A stretch of DNA of 64,000 bases from assembly GCA_916048095.2 (NCBI GenBank), contig OU696576.1, positions 9,987,488 through 10,051,487 on the forward strand. Direction: 5' to 3'. Source of the stretch: Sacculina carcini. Its lineage: Eukaryota > Arthropoda > Thecostraca > Sacculinidae. Made by a program: the position numbers and the translations under genes. The notes under the pieces were generated by a model. It was not told where the DNA came from. It was given only the letters and a program-made list of their open reading frames with translations, and ran no database searches. Below are positions 45,914 through 55,119 of this stretch, in pieces (the stretch's first letter is position 1; every line of letters starts with the position of its first letter).

Positions 45914-46656
45914 GTTGATGCATGCACGTAACTGTCGCAATGCAACCTCGAACTATCTGCTGTTTCTTCAGCTTGTCCACTGCCATCTCGTTGTGATGTT
46001 ACACAGTTCATGTATTTCCACTTGTACTTATGTTTTGTGATGTTACACAGTTCATGTATTTCCACTTGTACTTATGTTTTGTGATGTTACACAGTGCGGC
46101 CACGTTGCCGATGATAATTGACGCCCTGGAGAAGAAGAACGGTGTGGACCCGCGTATCTCGCGCTTCATGATGCCCATCGGCACCACTATTAACATGGAC
46201 GGTACTGCCTTGTACGAGGCAGTGGGGGCCATCTTTATTTCGCAGGTGCGCGGCATCACGCTGACCGTCGGCAACCTGGTGGCTATCAGGTGAACCAGCT
46301 GCACGGGCACAAGTGTCATTCAGTCTGCTGCACTGATATTATCACTCAGCCACAGCCTCACTGACATCACGTGTGTCTGTGTGTTGTAACACGTAACTTG
46401 CAACAGATACACTTGTCTTCATTTAACCGATAACACTCACCCTCACACACAAATCACAGCCAATCACACAACACCCATATCTCGACTCCCATTCACTTCA
46501 TGATACAGAACACCAGCCTACATCAGGTGTCATCTTGCACGCACACACACTTAACAACTTTCATACTCACACGCTCTGCATATCACTGACATCTCGCACC
46601 GACAGTGTAACACGAGCTGCATCAGCATTCCACGATCCGTTGCAAAAGCACTGCTT

Positions 46657-46688
<32 letters not shown>

Positions 46689-48841
46689 TAGTTTCCCATA
46701 TAGATGCGAGGATAAATGGAATGAATTGAGGGAAGAAGTAGTCGATAGTGAAAGCATTAGCATGCCTCGTATATAGGCCAGCTGACAAGAAGGGCGATAA
46801 ATTTGCATGCATGCTACATACATGCATGTGTTCTTGCGTCTTGAGCCATCTGCTAGGAACCCTCGTCAGTTTACCGGCCTTTTTGTCAGCTGAACGTGTG
46901 AATTTCACGGTTATGTTCACCTTCATCTCGTCTACAATACTGCGCAAAATACCTAATTGCCTGCTCACCAAGACGTCCGACATCTCAGCCACCTTGATAC
47001 GTTTCTCGGCACATGGTTGACATATCACTCGTTGTTTTAACCATTTCAACACTGTCGCTGAATCGGTCAACACTTCAATCGATGTCAAGTTCCACTTGAG
47101 AGCGAGGTTAATACCCTTTACAGCTTGGCCAGATGTGTGTGCTCAAAATCCTCGCCTTTTCGCAGCAAAGCGGCATCTTCTACAACATTTCCGTCAATCC
47201 CTAAACATACACCTGTAGCCAAGCTACTAGCGTCGCACCAGACGCGACCATGATCATTATCAGCAACATGATATGCACCTTTCACTGGGTCCTCAATCGT
47301 TACTCTTTGTATAACTTCTTTTAGGACGTTTGTCACTACCGCGAGACATCAGACCATTAACAATCTGCTGGAACTTGCCAGAATCACCGAGACAACTGGA
47401 AATTTGCTGCGATAAAAGGAGACCTTCGAGTCCTCACACAGTTTTGAAACTTCATTTCATAGTCGTTTGCACACTAAAACATTCGCAAATGTGGGATTCG
47501 CTCTAAACCTACGTTCTGCTTTCCTGCGTAAGCGCCGATGCTCACGAATATCTGAGTTCAACCAAGGCGATTCCGAGCGTTTAATAACTGTTTTGGTGAT
47601 TTTGGGATGATAAACGTCACGATAATTGGACAGCGCATCATTGTAGATATTCGCAGCATTATTTGACGATTTCGACACCGAGACACATTGATAAATATGT
47701 GCAAGGCACTCGCTGAGTTCGCATGAACTTATAGTTCTATAGCTCCGGTAGGCAAACGTCTTGAAGATCTTCTCTAAACTTAGCCGATCAATCTTAAAGG
47801 TTATCAAGCAATGGTCAGATCTGCTCATCAATCGGATAGCAGCTGACATCACCCACAAAAGAAGTGTCGACATCAGCGATGACAGTATCAAAGGTATGTT
47901 TCGACATGTGAGTTGGGAAATTCACACGGCTAGTCTGACCATAAGGGGACAAAAGCTCCGGAAAACTTGCACTGCCATACTTTGCCCCCGGATTATCCAA
48001 CCAGAAATTGAAGTCACCGCAAAGAAAAACATTCTTAATACACTTCAGATTTAATCTGTCTAAAAAATCCATGGAATCATTAAAAAAGGCTACACTCAGT
48101 AGCGCTACTCGGTCTATAAATTAGTCCTATATGCTTAGTTACGTCGCCAATTTTTAATGATAGAACTTCGTGTTCGAAAGACACAAATTCACCCACAAAG
48201 ACATTAAGCGGTTTCGACAGTATACACACATTTGCAAAGATACCACACGACCAATACAACTACATGTGTGTTTGTGTGTGTGTGTGTGTCAGTATCACGG
48301 CCACAGCGGCGAGTATTGGTGTGGCTGGTATACCGCAGGCGGGTATTGTTACCATGGTAATAGTACTGGAAACGTTGGGTTTGCCGGCGGATGACATATC
48401 TCTCATCATCGCCATCGACTGGCTAGTGTGAGATCATCACTGTACAAACTGCATCAGTATCAACAAACACGACAATACGCTTAAACTCGGTTACATGAAC
48501 TAAGATACACACAAACACACTCGTAATAATATTTACACACTCACGTATAATGGTAACCCTTATCTCTGTATATTTATATATGTATATCTTCATAAACCAG
48601 TATGCATGTTTGTGCCCGTGTCTCGTGCATGCACTCGTGTGTATGTGTGTGCGTGTGTATGTTCAGAGACCGGCTGCGTACAACCACCAACGTGTTGGGT
48701 AACAGTTTGGGTGCGGGCATAGTGGATCACTTGAGTCGCGCTGAACTGAAGCAATTGGACGAGCGCGTGCACCGCAGCACCTCCGAGCACTCGCATACGC
48801 TGGCCGTCGCGGACACCAAGTGTGAAAACACTGAAATGTGA
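28444..48841 (+). CDS. SLC1A: SLC1 family Na+-dependent glutamate/aspartate transporter (EAAT-like), eight exons
   Basis: Imports glutamate or aspartate across the plasma membrane with sodium. Exons: 28444-28880, 29660-29702, 30507-30582, 32009-32195, 45517-45750, 46095-46289, 48293-48427, 48667-48841; total 1482 nt, 493 residues. Every junction joins in phase, e.g. [22 protein letters not shown] and [12 protein letters not shown]. Exon 1 carries TM1-3; the later exons carry the STASSAATLP hairpin (HP1), TM7 [13 protein letters not shown]2 [15 protein letters not shown] and TM8 DRLRTTTN. The TM8 Asp and second Arg are those that bind the substrate amino and side-chain carboxyl groups in EAATs, so acidic substrates are likely (neutral ASCTs lack that Arg). 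The ATG follows an acceptor-like CAG, consistent with an untranslated first exon. The fourth intron is 13.3 kb, swollen by transposons. A near-identical exon 1 recurs at 63043. Confidence 0.93.
31440..31920 (+). repeat. dispersed repeat shared with 60.25 and 60.8-61.35 kb
   Basis: ATGCAGAATCC, TTGCGCCTCGAAGCAAATTTC and later TTTCGCTAGATACATGC and TCACATAATAAAA recur in order near 61000-61330, diverged. No coding frame. It lies in SLC1 intron 3. Confidence 0.6.
32325..32800 (-). mobile_element. TAAAGACCG-family transposon, inverted partial copy
   Basis: Starts TAAAGACCGGATGTTTAGC and runs as the reverse complement of 25330-26033, diverged (shared: ATGCATTTATTAAGA, TTGAGTGCGCTTCTGAGCTT). It begins 130 bp after SLC1 exon 4. 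Confidence 0.65.
33641..33712. promoter_or_regulatory. CTCF-like motif next to a 42-bp near-perfect palindrome
   Basis: CCGGCAGGTGGCGC at 33641-33654 fits the bilaterian CTCF core consensus at 13 of 14 positions as I remember it. At 33671-33712 CCACCTAGATACACCTAGAT is followed by its own inverted copy, with 20 of 21 possible pairs. Any binding is inference. Confidence 0.3.
33979..34073. repeat. 15-bp minisatellite, six copies
   Basis: Unit CAGGTGTGCCCCGTG, nearly perfect. It leaves spurious repeat frames on both strands. Confidence 0.95.
34243..34311 (-). mobile_element. tRNA-Val-like SINE head or tRNA pseudogene
   Basis: On the - strand it reads GATTCCGTGGTGTAGTGG, then CGCCTCACAAGC, then GTGGTTCGAATCCCGG. 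A box and B box are intact, and a CAC anticodon context resembles tRNA-Val, but the acceptor arms pair poorly. It is followed on - by ATTTCATTGGGCGAATTC, possibly SINE body. Confidence 0.5.
34655..37499. mobile_element. 2.85-kb non-autonomous hAT-like element with CACCCTAG target duplication
   Basis: The ends are TAGGGCTGGGCAGGAACCG and its complement CGGTTCCTGCCCAGCCCTA, flanked by CACCCTAG at 34647-34654 and 37500-37507. Both subterminal regions are packed with GGAACCG/CGGTTCC. It inserted into a TAAAGACCG-family copy; the related copy near 25120 shows the uninterrupted site. No transposase seen. The small frames inside (for example 35241-35606) are not recognised. Confidence 0.88.
37015..37430. 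repeat. GC-rich minisatellite within the hAT-like element
   Basis: Units of about 22 bp (GAGAATCGGAACCGTGTGG, ACTCGGATCCGTGTGGACCC) form higher-order units of about 60 bp. All six frames stay open because of the repeat; none is a gene. Confidence 0.93.
38130..38475 (+). repeat. TAAAGACCG-family transposon fragment
   Basis: Matches 25310-25880 in the same orientation (GTGCTATACA, AGAAGCGCACTCAAGGGAAA, TTTTAATATGTTCCAATCAC, AATAATGGTTATTAT), without the nested element present there. 37508-38130 between the hAT-like element and this piece holds no gene that I recognise. Confidence 0.65.
38832..42134 (+). CDS. LINE polyprotein: 2A-like motif, AP endonuclease, reverse transcriptase
   Basis: 1100 codons without a stop. 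Residues 1-159 are hydrophobic and Cys/Val/Leu-rich over about 85-157. Residues 160-168 are GDVEMNPGP. The AP-type endonuclease follows ([39 protein letters not shown]). The reverse transcriptase shows [43 protein letters not shown], the YADD box in GYADDITLM, and [12 protein letters not shown]. The C-terminus has the usual cysteine-containing region. Catalytic residues look intact, so it may be recently active. A separate ORF1 was not found. The clade is not certain. Confidence 0.92.
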   Translation: MLFMDICIIFCLMSVLLMWRAENCSPAPTANGRFSRFPSAPSSFLALRCQLILCCSHTLSLWSPIGHFALRYVFNNELSIYCSHMCFLVFFLCVYLCVCLLCIVCVVCLFFVVKFRMHVLCVVFLCSHASCIMCLFVCLLCVVCVPSHTVDLSFLLMMCGDVEMNPGPARPQKRFSNILFANIRGLYKNIRDLTAASRSKDIVICAETRVSDYRDQSELLMPGFSKPLLIKRDSKNRRRGMAVYVRKGFSATRITAHDRTCHEFMLLRVNTALMNFYIFGAYRNPDSNDSIYECLLSAMSTIQEKDTKSAFVFVGDMNAHHREWLLSTSTDAHGRAAYDFCNISGCSQMVSGPTNQAGNCLDLVMTDVSDIVSVNVEAPIGSSDHSSLSVKLTLRQKVSPYTISRLVHMKNNVDWVKVNDELKAIKVSNLQQKECPIDALNKYITDVISRRVPTKKLRFRSDDKAWFTNECRSARESKQEAYHKWLQSRSADSWNVYTEARRHAEHVYSEAETRHSKKLAEKLTSANDAHKWWSTLKSSMFGHDLSVPPLFSANGELKINPTDKAELLMDYFNTKQCQGSIPSDDSSVLAPKIKGIAFRSKEVANLMKDLYAHGGTDPLNMFPLFFKNTADTLAPKLSALFRRLMKTGSFPSCWRVANITPIPKGNNSADVANYRPISITPILSKIFEHLISSRLSKYLESNNLLSENQFAYRKKLSTTDALLTITHELQQVLDKGSEAWIVQLDFSAAFDRVSHQGLLQKLKNIGVGGRLLSVLQQFLSNRVQRVAIDGAYSGWQSIVSGVPQGSVLGPILFNIYTADLYTTTRNPVYGYADDITLMAVISSPSDRPQVRQTVNDDLSSVLKWCERWNMMLNTSKSKCLLVSRSRTVQPSHGAILINDAQLNVCDELKILGVHVDSKLTFESHIRKLVCSASRKLGIIRKAYRMFGSSTISKSCFRCFILPILEYCAPVWSSAADCHLNLINRVVRTCKFLCGDLALGDLCHRRKVSSVCMLYKIKHNDHHPMSKSIPDDFVAARSTRFTCRQHSQCMAPIRFRTKQFQRCFLPDTVSTWNTLKEEAFSQNNLNKFKAKVNEMLLKERN
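39309..39335 (+). other. 2A-like ribosome-skipping motif
   Basis: Encodes GDVEMNPGP, preceded by LSFLLMMC. It matches the 2A consensus D(V/I)ExNPGP exactly. Separation would leave a 167-residue hydrophobic product and a protein starting with Pro168 just before the endonuclease. 2A-like motifs at the N-terminus of APE-type LINEs are known in several animals. Activity here is inferred. Confidence 0.8.
42140..42790. repeat. T-rich minisatellite in the LINE 3' region
   Basis: 18-bp units (TTATTCATGCTTATTGTTA) first, then about nine 30-bp units (TCATATTTATTGTTGTTGCT with GTTTATTGAA). Confidence 0.93.
43031..44745 (+). pseudogene. 5'-truncated, frameshifted second LINE (reverse transcriptase and 3' part)
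   Basis: Starts within the reverse transcriptase, just after the tail of the first LINE. A stop breaks the motif A region (VFLDLS*AFYLVDH), and a frameshift follows the [16 protein letters not shown] motif B region near 43450. An open frame 43515-44375 keeps [10 protein letters not shown] (the YADD box) and a typical C-terminal half ([40 protein letters not shown]). The 3' end is GGCGCTATACCAAATACACA plus (TTG)n. The family differs from that of the first LINE. Confidence 0.88.
44814..44898. repeat. (GT)n microsatellite, about 42 units
   Basis: A pure GT tract, the longest in the window. Confidence 0.97.
45300..45410 (+). repeat. TAAAGACCG-family terminal fragment
   Basis: AATAAATGCATATATTTGTA, GTGCCTATTTGCCTGCCTATT, and CCTAAACATCCGGTCTTTA match the right end of the element at 25010-26033. 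It lies about 100 bp before SLC1 exon 5. Confidence 0.7.
45993..46094 (+). repeat. 44-bp tandem duplication carrying the SLC1 exon 6 acceptor
   Basis: Units at 45993-46036 and 46037-46080, then a partial third, 46081-46094. Each begins GTGATGTTACACAG, so the 3' splice site sequence occurs three times; only the last restores the reading frame (TAS|SAATLP). Confidence 0.92.
46743..47336 (-). pseudogene. RNase H fragment of a gypsy-like retrotransposon
   Basis: On -, 47336-47118 gives [40 protein letters not shown]. After a short deletion and frameshift, [31 protein letters not shown] follows. These are RNase HI motifs with the Asp/Glu/Asp residues, of the type found in Ty3/gypsy polyproteins of worms and other invertebrates. 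A bordering frame (46743-46950) shows [20 protein letters not shown]. No LTRs seen. Antisense in the intron between SLC1 exons 6 and 7. Confidence 0.75.
47457..48100 (-). pseudogene. LINE endonuclease fragment (CR1/L2-like)
   Basis: On -, [15 protein letters not shown] and [18 protein letters not shown], then after a frameshift [13 protein letters not shown], and the linker [20 protein letters not shown]. This is the end of an APE endonuclease and the start of the region before reverse transcriptase, which is missing. Antisense to SLC1. Confidence 0.8.
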
Positions 48842-49939
48842 CGCACAAGCACTCACATACAGCCATACATACACACGATTAGTGTTTTTCATAGTGGGAT
48901 CTCGTGGACATCTTGTATGGAAGATTCTGCATGATACTGTGGCATTATGTCATTTTTATAGTTATCTATATGTCCGTGCTTGTCTGTTGATGTCATTCAG
49001 CGAGTCATTTGAGTTGTTCTTGAAACACGTGCTTTTTCTCTAGATGCTCTTTCAATTTCGACCCTCAACAGTGTAGTTAAATTCTTCATTGTGGTGTGAT
49101 TGTGTACGGTGAGAGAGTGAGAGGTTGTGCGTGTGTGATACGCGTTGGCGCTTATAGGCGATTAGGTGTGTAGCTTATAGGTGCGTGTTTATAGGTGTGC
49201 TTGTATGTGTGTATGCGTGTCATGCTATTAAGTGTGTATGTCCCGCGACGGCGAGTACTTGACCAGCTCGCCGCTGATTGGTTGTGTGTGTTTGTGTGTG
49301 TGTGTGCGTGTGCTTGTCCTTGTGTGCTCCAGTGTGTCACGGTGTGAGCGGAGAGTCGTGTTCGAGGTGTTGTCGGGAGAGTTGTGACTTCTTGTAGACA
49401 CGCACGCGTGGAGCGGTGAAGCCCACGCGCGCCTGTCTGTAACATATATTAGTTTTTTGTTTGCCGTTACAGTCATGAAAAAAAACTTAGAATGGTTTTA
49501 TTTTCTTTAAATTATATAATTTTTCAACCGAATTGTTGACAATATGTTTGCTATATCGATATATTTTGTTCTTGAAATTGTCATTTAATTTGAACTACTC
49601 GTTTTTACTGCTTCGTTGGCCTTGCCACTATTATTTTTTGTGTGGACGAGATATGCACCTAGAAGCTTGGACTTGAGCCCCTGGAAGAACGAAAACCTTT
49701 ATGCTATTTTTTTAGTTAAAAATCCGAGCTCCACCAGAAGTTGTGAGTATATATTCTTATGTTCTTAATTGATTTGTGTTATGTTTATTGCTATTTTTGC
49801 TATGTTTAAACCATGTTTTTCTTTGCTTTTACAATGTCAACCGCTTTATGTATTGCACAATTACAGGCGTGTAGAACAATTCTGGTGTGTAGCGCCCGGT
49901 GAGCGTTATAATAAGGTATGGGACATAAGGGGAGTACTA

Positions 49940-50342
49940 CAATATTGCCCTATGAACATATTAGCCACAAACGCCCGAGTACTCCCATACTCTACAATAG
50001 GGAAATATGTTCACCTCGGCCAGTGTAGAGTCAAAGGCGTACCAAGTGCGGTGAATGCGACTGCGGCTTGTGGCCAATATGTTCACTTTTCACCATAGCG
50101 TAATTTCAGTGGTTTTCAACACAACGGTGCTAGCTACCTGTTGTGTATAAACTCGTGTCTTGTGTTGAAAACCACTGAAATTACGCTATGGTGAAAAGTG
50201 AACATATTGGCCACAAGCCGCAGTCGCACTCTCGCACTTGATACGCCTTTGACTGGCATTACGCTGGCCGAGGTGAACTTATTGCCCTATTGTAGAGTAT
50301 GGAAGCATGCGGGCGCTTGTGGCTGTTCATAGGGCAATATTG
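49940..50342. mobile_element. 403-bp hairpin element with TA flanks
   Basis: Inverted arms of about 184 bp (49940-50123 and 50161-50342) around a 37-bp loop. The inner 90 bp of the arms are almost perfect (for example CACTTTTCACCATAGCGTAA), the outer part more diverged. Ends are CAATATTGCCC, flanked by TA on both sides, which fits a Tc1/mariner-type foldback MITE. Confidence 0.75.
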
Positions 50343-51426
50343 TACTAGATCCGACAGAAGTATTATGGCGGTTTAAGTGTGTATTTGCTTGCATTACATG
50401 CGCTTTGAGCATGTTCGCTGTGAACTGTTCACCCATCAAACCTCACAGTGCTTGCAATATATATCATTGGTAATTTTCGCGTCCCAGTCGGTGTATTAGT
50501 GTCTGTATGTTCAGTGTATGGCAGTGCTGAACAATGAACAATGCATCATCCTGACGAAAGTGTTGACGTCATAACCGTGTAAGAGTTCAATTGATTTCTG
50601 CCAAACCACATCGACCGACATTATGCCCAGCTCATTGACAACTCAACTGGAAACTGTATTTCAGCACGAGTGAAGGCATAAATAAACACACTGACGGTAT
50701 TCAGCACGGTAATATCAGCGACAAGAGGCAGCCATACTAATTGTGGTATAATATTTGGCGCATCAATATGATGCAATGACTGTAGTAGAAACGTTTATTG
50801 AGGGGGCGAATCTAACTCTGGACTGTGTAACCAGACGATAATTGTAACATATGTTGAAAGATAGGCACGCGTGGGCGTGACGCATCCAAAGGACAACATT
50901 ATCTTCCGATGCCACTATCTTCAATTGTCGTTGAAAGATCCAGCAGAACTAGCACAACGTAATCATCAGACGCAAAATAAGTAAAAATATCGTTGGAGAG
51001 ACATAGGAGAGATTCCGTGGAACGATTTGATACAGAACCAGATTGAAATTGATCGAGAACGGTGTTTATCAAAGGTGATAATTATCATCCCTGGTAAACA
51101 ATGGGCTGCCAGTGATAAACAGCTCAACAGAAACAGCTCAGGCAGAGACATTCTTGAATTTGCTGGATACATTGCAGCTTACTGGAGTAATTACAGCCAC
51201 TGTGCTCGATACAACGTCTAACAACACTGGAGTACATCGGGGAGCTGCCTAAGTACTTGATCAGCACCTTGGTAAACAGGTATGATGTGATCGTGTGCAG
51301 TGAGAGGGAGAGTGTGTGTGTGTAAGATTGTCTATGTGTGATCGTGCATGGTTGAATTGTGTATTGCGTGCGAGAGTGTGTGAGCGAGTGTGTATAATCT
51401 TGTTGGAAGTGTTGTTGGAGTGTGAC

Positions 51427-51678
51427 CAGAGCCGTTGCGAGGAATTATGGGGCCCCCCGAAGGCAACACTTTGGTCCCCATTATAAATAAATCACCAAAT
51501 AATGAATGTATTTATTAGACATAATCACATAATACGAGCTCAGGTAAAAACATCTGAGCAAAAAGGTAAAGGCTATACATAATAAATATGATACATTTTA
51601 ATATCATACGTGAAGCAACGGGCCCCTCAGCACTCGCCCCCCCGGCTGGGGGTACGGGGGGCGGTTGCTACGGCTCTG
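51427..51678 (-). mobile_element. CAGAGCCGT-family hAT-like MITE, copy 2
   Basis: Opposite orientation to copy 1. The left end is CAGAGCCGTTGCGAGGAATT and the right end the complement of CAGAGCCGTAGCAACCGCCC. Flanked by AGTGTGAC at 51419-51426 and 51679-51686. Confidence 0.92.
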
Positions 51679-51779
51679 AGTGTGACGTCTTGTAGGCGCG
51701 CGTGGGGCAGTGATGCCAACGCGCGCCTGTCTATAAATACAGTTTTAACTATTTATACAATAATACTAATAATTATACA

Positions 51780-52145
51780 AAAGGTATTCTGCTTCGCTTG
51801 TGGGCACTATATCCTAGGATTGCTGTTTGGTGTCGTATGGAGGACTATATTTGTAAAGATCAAAAGCCCAGATAAACCTTCGTTCAAACACGTCAAGAAC
51901 ATTTGGGCACGTCTTCATACTGGAAACACCACAACTTTGTATACCACAAATACATGGTTAGTTGAAGAGAATACAGAGCATAAAGCCTATATCAACATGG
52001 TCATTACTAATGACTGCAGAAAGGGTCTGGAATATGTGAGAAATTTAAAAGTAGCTAATGACGTTACTGAGCGTAAAGTCAAGATGATGGCGGATTACAC
52101 CAACATTATTACTACAGATCATCTTCAACGGCAATATCTACTGTA
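51780..52145 (+). pseudogene. fragment of an uncharacterised repeat-associated protein
   Basis: The frame ends LKVANDVTERKVKMMADYTN, ITTDHLQRQYLL. It resembles a C-terminal motif (VVND.AER....I...N...T.DE.Q.QFLLQVV) that I recall from uncharacterised, probably mobile-element proteins in invertebrates. Function unknown; it could be chance similarity. Confidence 0.3.
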
Positions 52146-52600
52146 ATGTGTTGATTTCAACCAGAAGTACTTGAATAGTTTTAGTAAATACACCTTGAAT
52201 AAGTGACTGTATCAGTGTATATTTGATGTACCAGTGACCGTTCAGTGTTCATCCTGTAGAAATCATGTTTTTTCTTTTGAATTTGAATTTTCGCTTGATA
52301 TGATGCGTTTTTTCTTCAATAATCACTCAGATTATATCTACCAGACACAACTGCTTCAATTTGATATCCAATTCGTTCTCTAATTGCAATTGTAAGACAA
52401 GTTACAAGTGAAACAACTGCGCGGTACAGGGCAAAATTGCGTACTTCCTTCTCTATCGGGTGCAAAAACTTCATGTCCAATGCGGCAGGATATAAAGATG
52501 TTTTAGACAAAAGTAAATGTGATTTTTGGCCCTTTCAGGTCTAAAAGCTTGGGTATTGTGCAGGAGGGTAAACAAATAGAAAGAAGGTATTTTAAACAGG

Positions 52601-52606
52601 TTTATT
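52601..52606 (-). terminator. candidate polyadenylation signal for RSPH1
   Basis: TTTATT on + (AATAAA on -), 232 bp beyond the RSPH1 stop. Confidence 0.5.
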
Positions 52607-52837
52607 ATTATACACTCAACAGTTTGTTAGTTAGCAGAGATTATATGAATACGGTTCAATGATCTGTATACTGGGTTGTATGTGCTCATTTATCAACACA
52701 CTGACGGTGTGTACATTTATATTATGTTTGTGATTTTCGTATAATTTTGTCCAACAGATACAATAGAGAACATCAGTGGGCGACAGACGATGTGTTTGTT
52801 CATGCAATTAAAGCAGTTTTGTCACATGCATGGGATA

Positions 52838-54161
52838 TTAATTGTCAGTGTTGTCTTGATCGACGGCTGGCTCAGTGTCCGGTGATTGTTGTGTATCAAT
52901 ATCCTGAGCGTGCTCTTGCAGATGTGCTGGAATCTGCGGAATATTGTCCACAGATCCAACACTGACATCACTCGACACGCGCTGCATTTCTTCATCGAGC
53001 TGACTTATCTTGACGCGAGCCGCTTCTCCGCAGATTAACCTACGTCATCAGTGAAAAGTGTTCGAGTTATTAAGTCTGTTTGTGTGGTTGATGTCAGGTG
53101 TGACAGTATTGGATAATGTGTGTATCTCACCTGGACGGTCTCCACACAGGCACAGCAGCTGTGGCAATATCCACACTGCTTCCTGTCATCTGTTCTTCAG
53201 CCTCGTCAACGTTGTTCACCAGCTCGTACTCCCCTTCTTGCACCATATTGCTGCCGAACACGTAGTACCCGGCTCCCACTGGCACGTCGCTGCTCCACGT
53301 GCCGTGATAGCGATGGTCCCGGTGCTCCAGCACGCCCTGCATATCAACCACAGTCACTGATAACCCTGGAGACCCTGTTTCATTGTCGGGCTGCCTATGA
53401 GCGGTATTGTTCGGGGTCATTTCGAGAACCATGGATCAGTGTGGAGTAGTTAGTCGCCGAGGAATTATACCGCTGCAATGATATCACAATGTTGTCGAGT
53501 GTCGTGTTCTAATTGACTCAACAGTTCCATGACGATGGTCGTCTTGCCATTGTCCGACGTATTTGCAGTGGTCGTTCTTGTAGTAGCACTGGCCTATTCC
53601 TTGTCTTCGGTCCTCGTGCCATTGGCCCACGTAACAATTGCCGTTCACAAACAAGTACTTGCCTTGACCCGTCCTCATGTCGTTTTCCCAGCTTCCTGCA
53701 TATGTGATAGCCATTAATGCTTGGATAATGAGGTGTTTTTCATTCAAAAGCAGAGTGGGTGTCTTACGGCCATATGTGAGTGGTTTATTTTGAGAACGGT
53801 ATAGATATGTTGCTAATGTTACCGCGTTTGGCTAAGTTGATGCGAGTGCGTCTAATTTTACAACGGATTAGCGGAAAAGCTGGATCACCTGAGTATTTGG
53901 AACAATTAACCTGCATCAATGAACGAGTGCATCACCTGAGTATTTGGAGCCGTCAGGATAGACGAATGTTCCTCGTCCGTGTTTCACGCCATCTTGCCAT
54001 TCTCCAGTGTAGCGACACGAGTTCTTCTTGAACCTGTAGTGGCCGCGACCGTGACGTTTGCCGTTGTGATAATGTCCGCGATAGACGTCACCATTCGGCA
54101 ATACAGCCACGCCGTATCCATGTCGCTCGCTGTCTGCGTTTCTATCCCCTGTGTACTCCTC
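52838..54161 (-). CDS. RSPH1: Radial spoke head component 1 (MORN-repeat protein), N-terminal exon not found
   Basis: RSPH1 is part of the radial spoke head of motile cilia and flagella. Exons on -: about 54161-53936, 53695-53523, 53336-53131, 53039-52838. They join in phase. MORN units: GDVYRGHYHNGKRHGRGHYR, RYTGEWQDGVKHGRGTFVYP, YSG|SWENDMRTGQGKYLF, CYVGQWHEDRRQGIGQ, KYVGQWQDDHRHGT, then DHRYHGTWSSDVPVGAGYYV and EGEYELVN, the RSPH1 order. The spacing GT|GVLEHRDHRY equals that in vertebrate RSPH1. The last exon gives an acidic, Gln-rich tail ending in TAA at 52838-52840. The first listed exon starts around EEYTGDRNADSERHGYG (start of the family's conserved part); its acceptor and the initiator exon are unclear. 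Presence of this gene implies motile cilia. Confidence 0.9.
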
Positions 54162-54463
54162 AACACGATCAATACATTATTCAGCGTTGACCGAGTAATC
54201 TGTGAGAAAGCTGCTATGTTCTAGTGACCACCGGTCTGCTAGACCATATGATGCGATCAGACTAAACGGATACGGATCAATTGATATGGAACAAATGCAT
54301 ATTTAATGTTTTAGTCGTTTTAGGTGTTTAGATCATTGTTGCTGTCAGTTTCCCGCTATATTTTCTGCATAGTTACATGCGCTACTGTCTAAATGCAGTC
54401 AACTTAGCGCGCTGCTGTTGACTGTCGGTGACTGGGTGTTTCCATGATGTAGATGCCTGCAAG

Positions 54464-54644
54464 CAGAGCCGTAGCAACCGCCCCCCGTACCCCCCGGCCG
54501 GGGGGGGGGGGGGGGCCCGAATGTTGAGGGGCCCCTTTGCTTCACGTATTATGTGATTATGTCTAATAAATGCATTCAATATTCACAATGGGGGCCCCAA
54601 GTGTTGCCTTCGGGGGGGGCCCATAATTCCTCGCAACGGCTCTG
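54464..54644 (+). mobile_element. CAGAGCCGT-family hAT-like MITE, copy 3
   Basis: Same ends as copies 1 and 2, flanked by CCTGCAAG at 54456-54463 and 54645-54652. Shorter than the others through internal deletion. Contains a run of 16 G at 54500-54515. Confidence 0.92.
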
Positions 54645-54779
54645 CCTGCAAGTGTATGTCATTGATATGCGTTTGCATGGCTTTAGTGAAAAGTTACCAT
54701 TCGCCTGTTCTGCCACATCATCATTAGTCAAACGGCGCGCACGAAAGAGTAAATGTGGTGTGTATGCGTGTGTGAGCAA

Positions 54780-54782
<3 letters not shown>

Positions 54783-54820
<38 letters not shown>
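54783..54820. repeat. (GT)n microsatellite
   Basis: About 19 GT units. Confidence 0.95.
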
Positions 54821-54823
<3 letters not shown>

Positions 54824-54973
54824 GAAGTGTTGACACATTGGTGTGATTGTGCATCTGCTCTACGGTTATTTATTGTTATTTCTCAATATAACAGTATCTC
54901 TACACTGACAAACGAATCATCAGAGTAAATGAATTGACACTTGTAATTTGCCCTGTTTTCCATGGTCTTGATA

Positions 54974-55090
54974 TCGACATCATAAGAACATATCGTAAGG
55001 ACATATCGACATCATAAGAACATATCGTAAGAACACATCGACATCATAAGAACATATCGTAAGGACATATCGACATCATAAGAACCTATC
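54974..55090. repeat. ACATCATAAGAACATATCGT tandem repeat
   Basis: Three to four units of about 36 bp (CGACATCATAAGAACATATC, GTAAGGACATAT). Confidence 0.85.
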
Positions 55091-55119
55091 AGCGACATTA
55101 CAATAGGATGTGCACATAT

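Larger units (their letters stand above)
48842..52600. other. intergenic region between SLC1 and RSPH1
   Basis: No convincing gene. It holds GT-rich DNA, a hairpin element (49940-50342) and a MITE (51427-51678). A frame around 51020-51290 (EIDRERCLSKVIIIIPGK, LEYIGELPKYLISTL) has no family I recognise. Confidence 0.5.

Noticed and set aside
49769..50098. 109-residue + frame
   Set aside because: It runs through one arm of the 403-bp hairpin element and has no family resemblance.
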